DNA of 64,000 nucleotides from Blastococcus sp. HT6-4 (lineage in GTDB: Bacteria > Actinomycetota > Actinomycetes > Mycobacteriales > Geodermatophilaceae), in contig NZ_CP155551.1 of the NCBI RefSeq assembly GCF_039679125.1, positions 1,674,001 to 1,738,000 of the forward strand, read 5' to 3'. The position numbers were made by a program, and so were the translations under genes. Below are positions 35,959-45,225 of this stretch, one piece after another. Every line of letters starts with the position of its first letter. Position 1 is the first letter of the stretch. The notes beneath the pieces are model-generated. The model was not told the DNA's origin. It searched no databases and saw nothing but the letters and a program-made list of their open reading frames with translations.

Positions 35959-36030
35959 GGGCGATTGGCTCAGTGGTAGAGCGCTTCGTTCACACCGAAG
36001 AGGTCACTGGTTCGAACCCAGTATCGCCCA
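35959..36030 (+). tRNA. tRNA-Val(CAC)
   Basis: Seventy-two nt; acceptor GGGCGAT/ATCGCCC, anticodon stem CTTCG/CGAAG with loop TTCACAC. It differs from the tRNA-Val(GAC) at 32984-33055 at only five positions by my count. Confidence 0.95.
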
Positions 36031-36035
36031 CCGGC

Positions 36036-36075
36036 ACGAGAGGCCCGGCCCGCAGCAGCGGGCCGGGCCTCTCGT
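36036..36075 (+). terminator. tRNA-Val(CAC) terminator
   Basis: Eighteen-bp perfect stem (ACGAGAGGCCCGGCCCGC and its complement) with an AGCA loop, starting 6 nt after the tRNA. Confidence 0.85.
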
Positions 36076-36126
36076 CGTCCCGGCGCCGCGCCCGGCCGAC
36101 GGCGCACGTCCCACGGACGAGGGACC

Positions 36127-36519
36127 ATGGGAGAGGTGAGCGCCCAGCCCGACCGCGCGGCCCGGCTGCAGCTGATCCTCGACCGCGACGGGCCGACCTG
36201 CGTGTGGTGCGGACGGGACTTCTCCCCGCTGGTCCGGCCCACCACCGAGCACGTGGTGCCCCGCGTCAAGGGCGGACCCTCCTGGCTGGAGAACGAGGTG
36301 GCGGCCTGCGGCCGCTGCAACGGGGAGCGCGGGCACCGCACCCCGGTGGAGTGGCTCGAGGAGTGCCGGCGGCGCGGCTGGGCCGCGGACGAGGCCCGGC
36401 TCGCCCGGACGCTGGCCGCCCTCACCGACGCGATCGCCCGGGCCGGCGGTCAGCGGCGGGCCCGGCCCTACCTCGACGCGCAGCTCCGCCGCCTGCGTCG
36501 ACTCCGGCCGGCCGCCTAG
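36127..36519 (+). CDS. HNH endonuclease-like protein
   Basis: 130-residue protein with a compact HNH nuclease fold: CVWCGRDF (first zinc knuckle), TTEHVVPRVKGGPSWLENEV (catalytic His and the G-x-S-x-x-N core) and CGRCNGERGHRTP (second knuckle). The C-terminal half is a charged helical tail. Free-standing HNH proteins of this size are common in actinobacteria and their role is unknown. Its TAG stop forms the first three bases of the presumed -10 hexamer of the next gene. Confidence 0.85.
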   Translation: MGEVSAQPDRAARLQLILDRDGPTCVWCGRDFSPLVRPTTEHVVPRVKGGPSWLENEVAACGRCNGERGHRTPVEWLEECRRRGWAADEARLARTLAALTDAIARAGGQRRARPYLDAQLRRLRRLRPAA

Positions 36520-36522
36520 GGT
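36517..36522 (+). promoter_or_regulatory. -10 hexamer TAGGGT overlapping the HNH stop codon
   Basis: TAGGGT, 7 nt, then GTG 36530. The first three bases are the stop codon of the preceding gene. Confidence 0.5.
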
Positions 36523-36529
36523 CGCGACC

Positions 36530-37075
36530 GTGACGACGACCGCCCGCGTGGCCCAGCTCTGGGTCTATCCCGTGAAGTCCCTCGGCGGAACGGCGCGCGA
36601 CCGGGTGCGCCTGGCGCCGGCGGGACCGGAGGGCGACCGGGCGTACACGGTCGTCGACGCGGCCAGCGGCGAGGTGCTCCGCGGGAAGCACGCACCGGGG
36701 TTGGGGGAGCTGGCCCCGACGGGCGATCCGCGGGCCGACGCGCGCGCGGTCACCGGCGCCCTCGGCCGGCCGGTGCGGATCGAGCCGGCGTCCGGGGGCA
36801 GCGGTGCCGATGCCGCCGCGGTGCACCTGGTCTCCCGCCAGGCGATCGAACGGGCCGCGAACGGCGACGTCCCGGAGGGCTGCTCGGCCGACGACCCGCG
36901 CGCCAACGTGCTGCTCGACCTGCCCGACGACGACGAGCGTGCCTGGGTCGGCCGCACCGTGCGCATCGGCTCGGCCGAGCTGCACGTCACCCGGACGCCG
37001 AAGCACTGCCTGGGCGTCTACGCGGAGGTGCGCCGACCCGGTGAGATCGCCGTCGGGGACGCCGTCCTGCTCTAG
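36530..37075 (+). CDS. MOSC-domain protein, compact
   Basis: 181-residue member of the MOSC family, molybdenum-cofactor-binding proteins related to the mARC/YiiM enzymes. The N-terminal beta-barrel part starts with VAQLWVYPVKSLGGTARDR and GDRAYTVVDAASGEVL; the C-terminal part has VHLVSRQAIE, DDPRANVLLDL and TPKHCLGVYAEV, where the Cys is the candidate cofactor ligand. It is shorter than most MOSC_N-MOSC fusions, so loops are trimmed. Substrate unknown. The GTG start is at leaderless spacing from a hexamer formed with the HNH stop codon. Confidence 0.85.
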   Translation: MTTTARVAQLWVYPVKSLGGTARDRVRLAPAGPEGDRAYTVVDAASGEVLRGKHAPGLGELAPTGDPRADARAVTGALGRPVRIEPASGGSGADAAAVHLVSRQAIERAANGDVPEGCSADDPRANVLLDLPDDDERAWVGRTVRIGSAELHVTRTPKHCLGVYAEVRRPGEIAVGDAVLL

Positions 37076-37078
37076 CCT
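37073..37078 (+). promoter_or_regulatory. -10 hexamer TAGCCT overlapping the MOSC stop codon
   Basis: TAGCCT, 7 nt, then GTG 37086. The TAG is the stop codon of the MOSC gene. Confidence 0.5.
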
Positions 37079-37085
37079 CGCCTCC

Positions 37086-38225
37086 GTGGTGCGACGTGCG
37101 GTGGCGGGGACGGCCATCATCGGGCTGCTGCTGACCGCCTGCGGCACGACCACGGAGGAGCCGGCGGCCGGGTCGGCTGCCACCACGACGGCCCCCGACC
37201 CGACGGAGCCGGCGGCGCCGACGACGGCGAGCGAGCCGGAGCAGATCACCGTGCTCGCGACCGGCGACGTCCTCGTGCACCAGGGCCGGGCGCTGACCGC
37301 CGGCGCGCGGCAGGCCGACGGCAGCTACGACTTCTCCGGGGTCTTCGCGCCGGTCGCCCCGCTGGTGAGCGCGGCCGACCTGGCCATCTGCCACCTGGAG
37401 ACGCCGGTGGCGCCGGACGGCGGCCCGTACCGCGGCTATCCCAGCTTCGCCGTCCAGCCCGAGATCGTCGACGCCCTCGCCGGCGCCGGCTACGACCTGT
37501 GCACCACGGCCTCCAACCACTCGCTGGACGCCGGCTTCGACGGGCTGGTCCGCACCCTCGACGAGCTCGAGGCGGCCGGCATCACCCCCGAGGGCACCTA
37601 CCGGACCGAGGCGGCGAGCGAGGAACCGACGATCGTGGACGTCGACGGCGTCCGGGTGGGTTCCGTCGCGGGCACGTTCAGCCTCAACGGCGTCCCGCTG
37701 CCGGCCGGGCGGGAGTGGTCGGTCGACGTCGTCCCGGTGCCCGACGTGACGCCGATGCTGGAGGCGGCCGCCCGGGCGCGTGGAGCCGGTGCCGAGATCG
37801 TCGTCGCCAGCCTGCACTGCTGCACCGAGTACCGGCACGACCCGACCGCGGCGCAGGAGGCCGCGGTGCGCACGCTGCTGGCCTCGCCCGACGTCGACCT
37901 GGTGCTCGGGCACCACGCCCACGTGGTGCAGCCGTTCGAGCGCATCGACGGGGAGTGGGTCGCCTACGGGCTCGGCAACCACCTGGCCGAGCACGCCACC
38001 CGCGGGTACCCGACGGAGGACTCCGTTGCGGCGCGGTTCACCTTCACCCGGGGGGCGGACGGCCGGTTCGCCGTGACCGCGGCCGAGGCGGTGCCGCTCG
38101 TGATCGACATGGGCAGCGACGCGGTCACCGTGCGGCCCGCGGATCCGGCCACGTACGACCGCGTCTCGGCCGTGCTCGACCGCCGGGGCGCCGTCGCCGA
38201 CGGGCTGGCGGTCGTCCCCGGGTAA
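37086..38225 (+). CDS. CapA-family lipoprotein (poly-gamma-glutamate synthesis-like)
   Basis: 379-residue predicted lipoprotein: short signal peptide with lipobox LTAC near residue 19, a Thr/Ala/Pro-rich spacer, then a PGA_cap (CapA) calcineurin-like phosphatase domain with [51 protein letters not shown] and [13 protein letters not shown]. CapA proteins take part in poly-gamma-glutamate capsule export in Bacillus, but many actinobacterial members stand alone, as here, and their role is unclear. GTG 37086 lies 7 nt after TAGCCT. Confidence 0.88.
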   Translation: MVRRAVAGTAIIGLLLTACGTTTEEPAAGSAATTTAPDPTEPAAPTTASEPEQITVLATGDVLVHQGRALTAGARQADGSYDFSGVFAPVAPLVSAADLAICHLETPVAPDGGPYRGYPSFAVQPEIVDALAGAGYDLCTTASNHSLDAGFDGLVRTLDELEAAGITPEGTYRTEAASEEPTIVDVDGVRVGSVAGTFSLNGVPLPAGREWSVDVVPVPDVTPMLEAAARARGAGAEIVVASLHCCTEYRHDPTAAQEAAVRTLLASPDVDLVLGHHAHVVQPFERIDGEWVAYGLGNHLAEHATRGYPTEDSVAARFTFTRGADGRFAVTAAEAVPLVIDMGSDAVTVRPADPATYDRVSAVLDRRGAVADGLAVVPG

Positions 38226-38253
38226 TGGCCGCAGGCCCGGCCGGGGAGCGCAC

Positions 38254-38259
38254 TAGGCT
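38254..38259 (+). promoter_or_regulatory. -10 hexamer TAGGCT of the thrS-PIM operon
   Basis: TAGGCT about 64 nt before the thrS start, which has its own GGGAG ribosome-binding sequence; a leadered transcript is expected. Confidence 0.45.
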
Positions 38260-38323
38260 CGGGGCCGGCGTCGGGCCTGCCCGGTCGCCGACGACGACGC
38301 CGCAACGACCCCCGGGAGCTCCT

Positions 38324-40351
38324 GTGTCCACCCCGCCCTCGCCAACCGCCGTCGGCCCGATCCGGGTGCCGGCCGGGACGACGGCGCAGCAGGCGCTCAA
38401 GGACGCCGGGGTGCCCCTCAAGGGCCCCGACGGCGCCGTCGTCGTCCGCGACCTGGCCAGCGGTGACCTCAAGGACCTCGCCTGGGTGCCCGACGCCGAC
38501 GCCGAGGTCGACCCGGTCGCGGCCGCCAGCGCCGAGGGCCGCGCGGTCATCCGGCACTCGGCCGCCCACGTGCTCGCCCAGGCCGTGCAGGAGCTCTTCC
38601 CCGGCACCCGGCTGGGCATCGGGCCGCCGGTGGAGAACGGCTTCTACTACGACTTCGACCCGGAGCGGCCGTTCACCCCCGAGGACCTGCAGGCCCTCGA
38701 GAAGAAGATGACCGAGATCGTCCGGGCCGGGCAGCACTTCGCCCGCCGGGAGATCAGCGACGCCGATGCCCAGGCCGAGCTCGCGCACGAGCCGTACAAG
38801 CTCGAGCTGATCGGTCTCAAGGGCGGTGCCGGGGAGGCTGCCGAGGGGGCCGACGTCGAGGTCGGCGGCGCCCAGCTGACCATGTACGACAACCTCGACC
38901 CGCGCAGCGGCGACCGGGTATGGACCGATCTGTGCCGAGGCCCGCACCTGCCGCGCACGTCGGGCATCCCGGCGTTCTCCCTCACCCGCAGCGCCGCGGC
39001 GTACTGGCGCGGCAGCGAGAAGAACCCGCAGCTCCAGCGGGTCTACGGCACCGCGTGGGAGAGCAAGGACGCGCACAAGGCCTACCTGGAGCACCTGGCG
39101 GAGGCCGAGCGCCGTGATCACCGCCGGCTCGGCGTCGAGCTGGACCTCTTCAGCTTCCCGGACGAGATCGGCTCCGGCCTCCCCGTCTTCCACCCCAAGG
39201 GCGGGGTGATCAAGCGGGAGATGGAGGACTACGTCCGGCGCCGGCACCTGGAGGAGGGGTTCGACTACGTCGGCACCCCGCACATCAGCAAGAGCGGGCT
39301 GTTCGAGACCTCCGGTCACCTCCCGTACTACGAGGAGACCATGTTCCCGGGCATGGACCTGGACAACGCGAAGTACTACCTCAAGGCCATGAACTGCCCC
39401 ATGCACAACCTGATCTTCCGGTCGCGCGGGCGGTCCTACCGCGAGCTGCCGCTGCGGCTGTTCGAGTTCGGGTCGGTCTACCGGTACGAGCAGTCCGGCG
39501 TGGTGCACGGCCTGACCCGGGTGCGCGGGTTCGCCCAGGACGACTCGCACAGCTACGTCACCCCCGAGCAGGCCCCGGGCGAGATCCGGCACCTGCTGCA
39601 CTTCGTGCTCGGTCTGCTGCGCGACTTCGGCCTCGACGACTACTACCTGGAGCTGTCCACGCGCGACGACTCCGACAAGTTCATCGGCTCCGACGCGGAG
39701 TGGACGGTCGCCACGGCCGTCCTCGAGGAGGCGGCGAAGGAGACCGGCCTGGAACTGGTGCCGGATCCGGGCGGGGCGGCCTACTACGGGCCGAAGATCT
39801 CCGTCCAGGCCCGGGACGCCATCGGGCGCACCTGGCAGATGTCGACGATCCAGTACGACTTCAACCAGCCCGCGCGGTTTGGCCTCGAGTACACCTCCGC
39901 CGACGGCGGGCGGCAGCAGCCGGTGATGATCCACTCGGCGAAGTTCGGCTCGATCGAGCGGTTCTTCGGTGTCCTCACCGAGCACTACGCCGGCGCCTTC
40001 CCGGCCTGGCTGGCGCCGGTGCAGGTGGTCGGCATCCCGGTCACCGACGAGCAGGTGCCCTACCTGACCGACGTGGCGCTGAAGCTGCGCGCCCGCGGCA
40101 TCCGGGTGGAGATCGACGACTCCGACGACCGGATGCAGAAGAAGATCCGCACCGCCAGCAAGCAGAAGGTGCCGTTCGTGCTCATCGCGGGCGCGACCGA
40201 CGCCGAGGCCGGCGCGGTCTCCTTCCGGTACCGCGACGGCAGCCAGCGCAACGGCATCCCGGTGGACGACGCCGTCGGGGAGATCGCCGCCTGGGTCGCC
40301 GCCCGCAGCAACGCCGACCCCACGGCCGACAACACGGCGGTCCCCGGATGA
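38324..40351 (+). CDS. thrS: Threonine--tRNA ligase
   Basis: Class II synthetase charging tRNA-Thr. 675 residues: TGS domain (about 5-70), second additional/editing-type domain with [17 protein letters not shown] and the zinc-type [11 protein letters not shown] motif, catalytic core with [34 protein letters not shown] region and [13 protein letters not shown], then the anticodon-binding domain ([12 protein letters not shown] onward). The catalytic zinc ligands Cys and His (NCPMHN) are present. GTG 38324 follows GGGAG. The stop overlaps the next start; synteny thrS - HIT - PIP synthase - patA - pimA matches Mycobacterium. Confidence 0.96.
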   Translation: MSTPPSPTAVGPIRVPAGTTAQQALKDAGVPLKGPDGAVVVRDLASGDLKDLAWVPDADAEVDPVAAASAEGRAVIRHSAAHVLAQAVQELFPGTRLGIGPPVENGFYYDFDPERPFTPEDLQALEKKMTEIVRAGQHFARREISDADAQAELAHEPYKLELIGLKGGAGEAAEGADVEVGGAQLTMYDNLDPRSGDRVWTDLCRGPHLPRTSGIPAFSLTRSAAAYWRGSEKNPQLQRVYGTAWESKDAHKAYLEHLAEAERRDHRRLGVELDLFSFPDEIGSGLPVFHPKGGVIKREMEDYVRRRHLEEGFDYVGTPHISKSGLFETSGHLPYYEETMFPGMDLDNAKYYLKAMNCPMHNLIFRSRGRSYRELPLRLFEFGSVYRYEQSGVVHGLTRVRGFAQDDSHSYVTPEQAPGEIRHLLHFVLGLLRDFGLDDYYLELSTRDDSDKFIGSDAEWTVATAVLEEAAKETGLELVPDPGGAAYYGPKISVQARDAIGRTWQMSTIQYDFNQPARFGLEYTSADGGRQQPVMIHSAKFGSIERFFGVLTEHYAGAFPAWLAPVQVVGIPVTDEQVPYLTDVALKLRARGIRVEIDDSDDRMQKKIRTASKQKVPFVLIAGATDAEAGAVSFRYRDGSQRNGIPVDDAVGEIAAWVAARSNADPTADNTAVPG

Positions 40352-40929
40352 CCACCGGCCCGAACGAGCCGTACCGGGTCGCCGTGTCCTCCGACGACGG
40401 CGGCCCGGCAACGGTGTTCGAGCACCTGTGGACGCCCTACCGGATGGCCTACATCCGGGGGGAGGGGAAGCCCACGGGCTCCCACGACTGCCCGTTCTGC
40501 GTCATCCCGACCCTCGACGACGAGGCCGGGCTGGTGGTCGCGCGGGGGACGTCGGTCTTCGCCGTCCTCAACCTGTACCCGTACAACGCCGGCCACCTGA
40601 TGCTGGTCCCGTACCGGCACGTGCCCGACTACACCGACCTCACCGCCGAGGAGGTGGCCGAGCTCGGGGCGTTCACGCAGACGGCGATGCGGGTGGTGCG
40701 TGCGGTCACCGGCGCGCACGGGTTCAACATCGGCATGAACCAGGGTTCGGTGGCCGGGGCCGGCATCGCCGACCACCTGCACCAGCACGCGGTGCCGCGC
40801 TGGGGCGGGGACACCAACTTCATGCCGGTCGTCGGTCTCACCCGGGTGCTGCCGCAGGTGCTGGGGGAGACCCGCGCGCTGCTGGCCGCCGCCTGGGCCG
40901 AGTACGTCACACCGGTCTCGGAGGCCTGA
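40348..40929 (+). CDS. HIT-family hydrolase/phosphorylase (Ap4A phosphorylase-like)
   Basis: 193-residue histidine-triad nucleotide-binding protein. The triad is HLHQHAV at about residue 142; [18 protein letters not shown] at about 46 and [16 protein letters not shown] at about 77 complete the fold. The mycobacterial gene in this position (Rv2613c) is described as an Ap4A phosphorylase, so that activity is the best inference. It is coupled to thrS by an ATGA overlap. Threonyl-tRNA synthetases make Ap4A as a side reaction, which would fit the pairing. Confidence 0.9.
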   Translation: MTTGPNEPYRVAVSSDDGGPATVFEHLWTPYRMAYIRGEGKPTGSHDCPFCVIPTLDDEAGLVVARGTSVFAVLNLYPYNAGHLMLVPYRHVPDYTDLTAEEVAELGAFTQTAMRVVRAVTGAHGFNIGMNQGSVAGAGIADHLHQHAVPRWGGDTNFMPVVGLTRVLPQVLGETRALLAAAWAEYVTPVSEA

Positions 40930-41547
40930 GTGCTCGGCGTCAACGCCCGTCCCGTCGTGGCCAAGGTGGTGAACCCCCTGGCCGTCCGACTGGCGCGCAT
41001 CGGGGTCACCCCGGACATGGTCACCATCACCGGGACCGTCGGCGCCGTGGTGGCCTCCGCCGCGCTCATCGCCACCGGGCACCTGTTCTGGGGCGCCTTC
41101 GCGGTGACCCTCTTCGTGCTGCTCGACATGCTCGACGGTGCGCTGGCCCGGCTGCGCGGCGGGGGCTCGCTGTTCGGCGCGGTCCTCGACTCCACCGGCG
41201 ACCGCGCCGCGGACGCCGCGATCTTCGGTGCGCTCGTGTGGTGGTTCTCCGGAGCGGGGGACAACCGCCTGCTGGTCCTGCTCGCGCTGCTCTGCCTCGT
41301 GCTCGGGGTGCTGACGTCCTACATCAAGGCGCGCGCGGAGGGCATGGGGCTGGCCTGCGACGTCGGGGTGGTGGAGCGCACCGAGCGGCTGATCCTCGTC
41401 CTCGTCGGCACCGGCTTCACCGGGCTCGGGATCCCGTACGCCGTCGACGTCGCCCTGTGGGTGCTGCTGGTCGGCAGCGCGGTCACGGTGGGGCAGCGCG
41501 TCCTGGCCGTGAAGCGGGCGGCGGCCGGCCGGCGGATCACCTCGTGA
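40930..41547 (+). CDS. pgsA: Phosphatidylinositol phosphate synthase (CDP-alcohol phosphatidyltransferase)
   Basis: Joins CDP-diacylglycerol and inositol 1-phosphate, the entry to phosphatidylinositol and its mannosides. 205 residues with about six hydrophobic segments. The invariant D-x2-D-G-x2-A-R-x8-G-x3-D-x3-D motif is complete: DMLDGALAR, LRGGGSLF, GAVLDSTGD. The context with patA and pimA points to the inositol-phosphate enzyme (PgsA1, Rv2612c type) rather than phosphatidylglycerophosphate synthase. GTG 40930 directly follows the HIT stop and the end overlaps patA. Confidence 0.92.
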   Translation: MLGVNARPVVAKVVNPLAVRLARIGVTPDMVTITGTVGAVVASAALIATGHLFWGAFAVTLFVLLDMLDGALARLRGGGSLFGAVLDSTGDRAADAAIFGALVWWFSGAGDNRLLVLLALLCLVLGVLTSYIKARAEGMGLACDVGVVERTERLILVLVGTGFTGLGIPYAVDVALWVLLVGSAVTVGQRVLAVKRAAAGRRITS

Positions 41548-42488
41548 GCGGGGCCCGGCAGCAGCTGGCCGAGCGGCTCTCCGACGCCGGCTACGCCGCC
41601 GGCTGGCGCGCGGTGCGCGCGCTCCCCGAGCCGGTCGCCCGGGCCGCCTTCGACCGCGCCGGCCGCTGGACGGCCGGGCGCGACGGGGTGGGCGTCCGCC
41701 AGCTCCGGGCCAACCTGCGCGTCGCGACGCGCGGTGCGCTCAGCGAGGCCGCCCTGGACGACCTCACCGCCGAGGCGCTGAGCTCCTACGCGCGCTACTG
41801 GCAGGAGGCGTTCCGGCTGCCGACCCTCACCGCCGAGCGGATCCGCCGGGACACCGCACTCCCCGGGATCGAGCACATCGCCCGTGCCCGCGAGGAGGGG
41901 CGCGGCGTGGTCATCGCCCTGCCGCACAGCGGCAACTGGGACGCGGCCGGTGCCTGGTTCGTCGACTGGCTCGGCGGACCCTTCATGACCGTCGCCGAAC
42001 GGCTGAAGCCGGAGTCGCTCTACCGGCGCTTCCTCGAGTACCGGGAGTCCCTGGGCATGCGGGTCGTGCCGCTCACCGGCGGCGAACGGCCCAGCGCCGA
42101 CGTGCTGCGGGAGTGGCTCGCCGACGGCGGCGTGGCGTGCCTGCTGGTCGACCGCAACCTCGGCGCGGGCGGCGTCCCGGTCACCTTCTTCGGCCGCGCG
42201 GCCACCATGCCGGGCGGCCCGGCGCTCCTGGCCGACCGCACCGGCGCCGCCCTCGTCCCGGCCGTCGGCCAGTTCACCGACACCGGCTGGCGGGTGTGCG
42301 TCCACCCCGAGGTGCCGGTGCAGGGGCCCGGCCGGCTCAAGGACCGGGTGGCGACGGCGATGCAGGGCGTGGCCGACGCGTTCACCACGACGATCGCGCA
42401 GCGGCCCGTGGACTGGCACATGCTCGGCCGTGTCTGGCCCGACGTCCCCGCCGACCCGCCACGGCGCGGCGAGGGAGCGACCGCCTGA
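41544..42488 (+). CDS. patA: Phosphatidylinositol mannoside acyltransferase
   Basis: Acylates the mannose of phosphatidylinositol mannosides at the inner face of the membrane. 314 residues of the LpxL/HtrB acyltransferase superfamily. IALPHSGNWDAAGAWF holds the catalytic H-x5-D/E-type pair, followed by AERLKPESLYRRFLEYRESLG, LLVDRNLGAGGVPVTFFG and the closing RPVDWHMLGRVWPD. It begins at a GTG overlapping the previous stop, and its TGA overlaps the pimA ATG (TGATG), so the PIM genes are tightly coupled. Confidence 0.93.
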   Translation: MSGARQQLAERLSDAGYAAGWRAVRALPEPVARAAFDRAGRWTAGRDGVGVRQLRANLRVATRGALSEAALDDLTAEALSSYARYWQEAFRLPTLTAERIRRDTALPGIEHIARAREEGRGVVIALPHSGNWDAAGAWFVDWLGGPFMTVAERLKPESLYRRFLEYRESLGMRVVPLTGGERPSADVLREWLADGGVACLLVDRNLGAGGVPVTFFGRAATMPGGPALLADRTGAALVPAVGQFTDTGWRVCVHPEVPVQGPGRLKDRVATAMQGVADAFTTTIAQRPVDWHMLGRVWPDVPADPPRRGEGATA

Positions 42489-43702
42489 TGCGCGTCGGCC
42501 TGGTCTGCCCGTACCGCTGGGACGTCCCCGGCGGGGTGCAGTACCACGTCCGCGACCTGGCCGAGACGCTGCGCGGCCTGGGCCACCACGTGGAGGTGCT
42601 CACGCCCGCGGAGCGGGAGGAGTCGGTCACCGACCCCTTCCTCACCTTCGCCGGCCGGACCGTCCCGGTTCCCTACAACGGCTCGATGGCCAGCCTCCAG
42701 TTCGGCCCGGTCTCGGCGGCGCGGGTGCGGCGCTGGCTGCGCGAGGGCCGCTTCGACGTCGTCCACGTGCACGAGCCGGCGACGCCGTCGGTGTCGCTGC
42801 TGGTCTGCATGATCGCGACCGGCCCGATCGTGGCGACGTTCCACGCGGCGACGACGCGCTCGAAGTGGCTGGCCGTGGTCGGCCCCATGGCGCGGCCGTG
42901 GCTGGAGAAGATCAGCGGCCGGATCGCCGTCTCGGACTTCGCGCGCCGCGTCCAGGTGGAGCACCTCGGGGGAGACGCGGTGATCCTCCCCAACGGGGTG
43001 CACGTGCCCTTCTTCGCCGAGGGCCCGGCGCTGCCCGGCTACGGGCGCGGCACCGGTGGCCCGCCGACCATCGGCTTCCTGGGCCGCTACGACGAGCCGC
43101 GCAAGGGCCTGCCGGTGCTGCTCCAGGCGATGCGCGAGGTGGCCCGGGAGCACCCCGACGTGCGTCTGCTGATCGCCGGCCGGGGGGACGCCGACGAGCT
43201 GTGGCGGCTGGTGGGGGAGGAGCTGCGGCCGAACGTGACGCTGCTGGGCGAGATCTCGGAGGCGGACAAGGCGGCGTTCCTCCGGTCGGTCGACGTGTAC
43301 TGCGCCCCGAACCTGCTCGGCGAGTCCTTCGGCGTGATCCTCATCGAGGCGATGGCGGCCGGTGCCCCCATCGTCGCGAGCGACCTGGACGCGTTCTCGC
43401 GGGTCCTGGACGGTGGCTCCGCCGGTGTGCTGGTGCGCCGCAACGACCCCGCGGCCCTCGCGCGGGCCCTCGGTGCGCTGCTCGCCGACCCGGCCCGCCG
43501 CGCCGAGCTGGCGGCCTGCGGGTCGCAGGCCGCCGCGCGGTACGACTGGCAGGTGCTCACCCGCCGCATCCTCGCCGTCTACGAGACGGTGCTGCCCCCT
43601 GGCGGGGGTGTGGTCACGGTGGGTGACGACGACGACTTCCCGGGTGTGCCGCCGACAGGCACCGCGGCGCAACCTCCCCGCATCCGGCGCGCGCGCCGCT
43701 AG
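42488..43702 (+). CDS. pimA: Phosphatidylinositol alpha-mannosyltransferase
   Basis: GT4 glycosyltransferase adding the first mannose to phosphatidylinositol from GDP-mannose. 404 residues with two Rossmann domains: RVGLVCPYRWDVPGGVQYHV at the N-terminus, VVHVHEPATPSVS, ATFHAATTRSKW and then the nucleotide-sugar site GFLGRYDEPRKGLPVL and the E-x7-E signature ESFGVILIE. The C-terminal ~30 residues are an extra tail. With PIP synthase and PatA it completes the first committed PIM steps, so the organism should have a PIM-containing membrane. Its TAG stop starts the next gene's -10 hexamer. Confidence 0.94.
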   Translation: MRVGLVCPYRWDVPGGVQYHVRDLAETLRGLGHHVEVLTPAEREESVTDPFLTFAGRTVPVPYNGSMASLQFGPVSAARVRRWLREGRFDVVHVHEPATPSVSLLVCMIATGPIVATFHAATTRSKWLAVVGPMARPWLEKISGRIAVSDFARRVQVEHLGGDAVILPNGVHVPFFAEGPALPGYGRGTGGPPTIGFLGRYDEPRKGLPVLLQAMREVAREHPDVRLLIAGRGDADELWRLVGEELRPNVTLLGEISEADKAAFLRSVDVYCAPNLLGESFGVILIEAMAAGAPIVASDLDAFSRVLDGGSAGVLVRRNDPAALARALGALLADPARRAELAACGSQAAARYDWQVLTRRILAVYETVLPPGGGVVTVGDDDDFPGVPPTGTAAQPPRIRRARR

Positions 43703-43705
43703 CCT
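43700..43705 (+). promoter_or_regulatory. -10 hexamer TAGCCT overlapping the pimA stop codon
   Basis: TAGCCT, 8 nt, then GTG 43714; the TAG terminates pimA. Confidence 0.5.
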
Positions 43706-43713
43706 CGGCCCCC

Positions 43714-44265
43714 GTGACGTCCCAGGCCTGGTTGCTGCTCGCCACCGGAGTCCTCCTGGTCCTCGTCGCCTGGACCGGCTGGACCCTGACCCGGCTGCGC
43801 CGGCTGGCCGCCCGCGTCGACCGCGCGTGGGCCGCCCTGGACATGCAGCTGCAGCGTCGCGCCGGCCTGGCCGGGGAGCTGGCTCGGAACCACCCCGCGG
43901 CCCTGGGCGAGGCGCTGGCCGCACGGCTGGCCGCCGGAGCCGCCGAGGCGCGGGCCGCCCGGACCGACGGGGATCGCGAGCTGGCCGAGAACGCCCTCGG
44001 GCACGACCTGCGCGAGCTGCCGGACGAGCTGCCGGGGGTGCCGCCGGCGCTGCGCACCGACCTCGACGGCACGCAGACGCGGGTGGCGCTGGCCCGGCGG
44101 TTCTACAACGACGCCGTCCGCGACACCCGGGAACTCCGCGGCGGCCGCTTCGCGCGCTGGGCCGGGCTGCACCGGTCCCGTCGGCTGCCGCGCTACTTCG
44201 ACATCGACGACCGCGTCGGCTCTGTGAGCAAGGACGCGGACCCGGCCGGTCGCCCGGCGGGCTGA
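43714..44265 (+). CDS. LemA-like membrane-anchored protein (Rv2609c-like position)
   Basis: 183 residues with a single N-terminal membrane helix (about 6-27) and a helical cytoplasmic or extracytoplasmic domain. The segments ARVDRAWAALDMQLQRRAGLAGEL and ALARRFYNDAVRDTREL resemble the LemA helical repeat, ending in LPRYFDIDD. The gene after pimA in Mycobacterium (Rv2609c) has a related N-terminal part. Function unknown. The GTG start stands 8 nt after a hexamer formed with the pimA stop. Confidence 0.7.
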   Translation: MTSQAWLLLATGVLLVLVAWTGWTLTRLRRLAARVDRAWAALDMQLQRRAGLAGELARNHPAALGEALAARLAAGAAEARAARTDGDRELAENALGHDLRELPDELPGVPPALRTDLDGTQTRVALARRFYNDAVRDTRELRGGRFARWAGLHRSRRLPRYFDIDDRVGSVSKDADPAGRPAG

Positions 44266-44316
44266 CGGCCGTACCGTTGTGCGCCAGTGACCTCGTCTAC
44301 CCGAAGGCGGACAGCA

Positions 44317-45225
44317 GTGGCAGCGCAGATCGACCCGACGGACACCTCGACCGGGACCGACCGGGTGAAGCGCGGCATGGCCGAGCAGCTCAAGGGTGGC
44401 GTCATCATGGACGTGGTCACCCCGGAGCAGGCCAAGATCGCCGAGGACGCCGGCGCGGTCGCCGTCATGGCGCTGGAGCGGGTGCCGGCCGACATCCGCG
44501 CCCAGGGCGGGATCGCCCGGATGAGCGACCCCGACATGATCGAGGGCATCATCGACGCCGTCTCCATCCCGGTGATGGCCAAGGCGCGCATCGGGCACTT
44601 CGTCGAGGCCCAGGTGCTGCAGTCACTCGGCGTGGACTACATCGACGAGTCCGAGGTGCTGACCCCGGCCGACGAGGCGCACCACATCGCCAAGAGCGCG
44701 TTCACCGTCCCGTTCGTCTGCGGCGCCACCGACCTCGGCGAGGCGCTGCGGCGCATCTCCGAGGGCGCGGCGATGATCCGCTCCAAGGGTGAGGCGGGCA
44801 CCGGCAACGTCGTCGAGGCCACCCGGCACATGCGGTCCATCCGGGCCGGCATCAAGGCGCTGGGCACGCTCGACGAGACCGAGCTGTTCGTCGCGGCCAA
44901 GGAGCTGCGGGCGCCGTACGACCTGGTGGCCGAGGTGGCCCGGCTCGGCAAGCTGCCGGTGGTGCTGTTCACCGCCGGTGGGATCGCCACCCCGGCCGAT
45001 GCGGCGATGATGATGCAGCTCGGCGCCGAGGGCGTGTTCGTGGGCTCGGGCATCTTCAAGTCCGGCGACCCGGCGCTGCGCGCGGCGGCCATCGTCCAGG
45101 CCGCGACCTTCTTCGACGACCCCGACGTGATCGCCAAGGTGTCGCGGGGCCTGGGTGAGCCGATGGTCGGGATCAACGTCTCCACGTTGCCGGAGAGCGA
45201 GCGGTACGCCACCCGCGGCTGGTGA
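44317..45225 (+). CDS. pdxS: Pyridoxal 5'-phosphate synthase, lyase subunit
   Basis: With PdxT makes vitamin B6 (PLP) from ribose 5-phosphate, glyceraldehyde 3-phosphate and glutamine-derived ammonia. 302 residues from GTG 44317; TIM barrel. [18 protein letters not shown] opens the conserved part; catalytic lysines are in IMDVV-adjacent KGG and AKARIGH, and the phosphate site lies in [13 protein letters not shown] and [12 protein letters not shown] start at GTG 44287 is also possible: a TACCGT hexamer at 44273-44278 lies 8-9 nt before it. The stop overlaps the next gene's GTG. Confidence 0.93.
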   Translation: MAAQIDPTDTSTGTDRVKRGMAEQLKGGVIMDVVTPEQAKIAEDAGAVAVMALERVPADIRAQGGIARMSDPDMIEGIIDAVSIPVMAKARIGHFVEAQVLQSLGVDYIDESEVLTPADEAHHIAKSAFTVPFVCGATDLGEALRRISEGAAMIRSKGEAGTGNVVEATRHMRSIRAGIKALGTLDETELFVAAKELRAPYDLVAEVARLGKLPVVLFTAGGIATPADAAMMMQLGAEGVFVGSGIFKSGDPALRAAAIVQAATFFDDPDVIAKVSRGLGEPMVGINVSTLPESERYATRGW

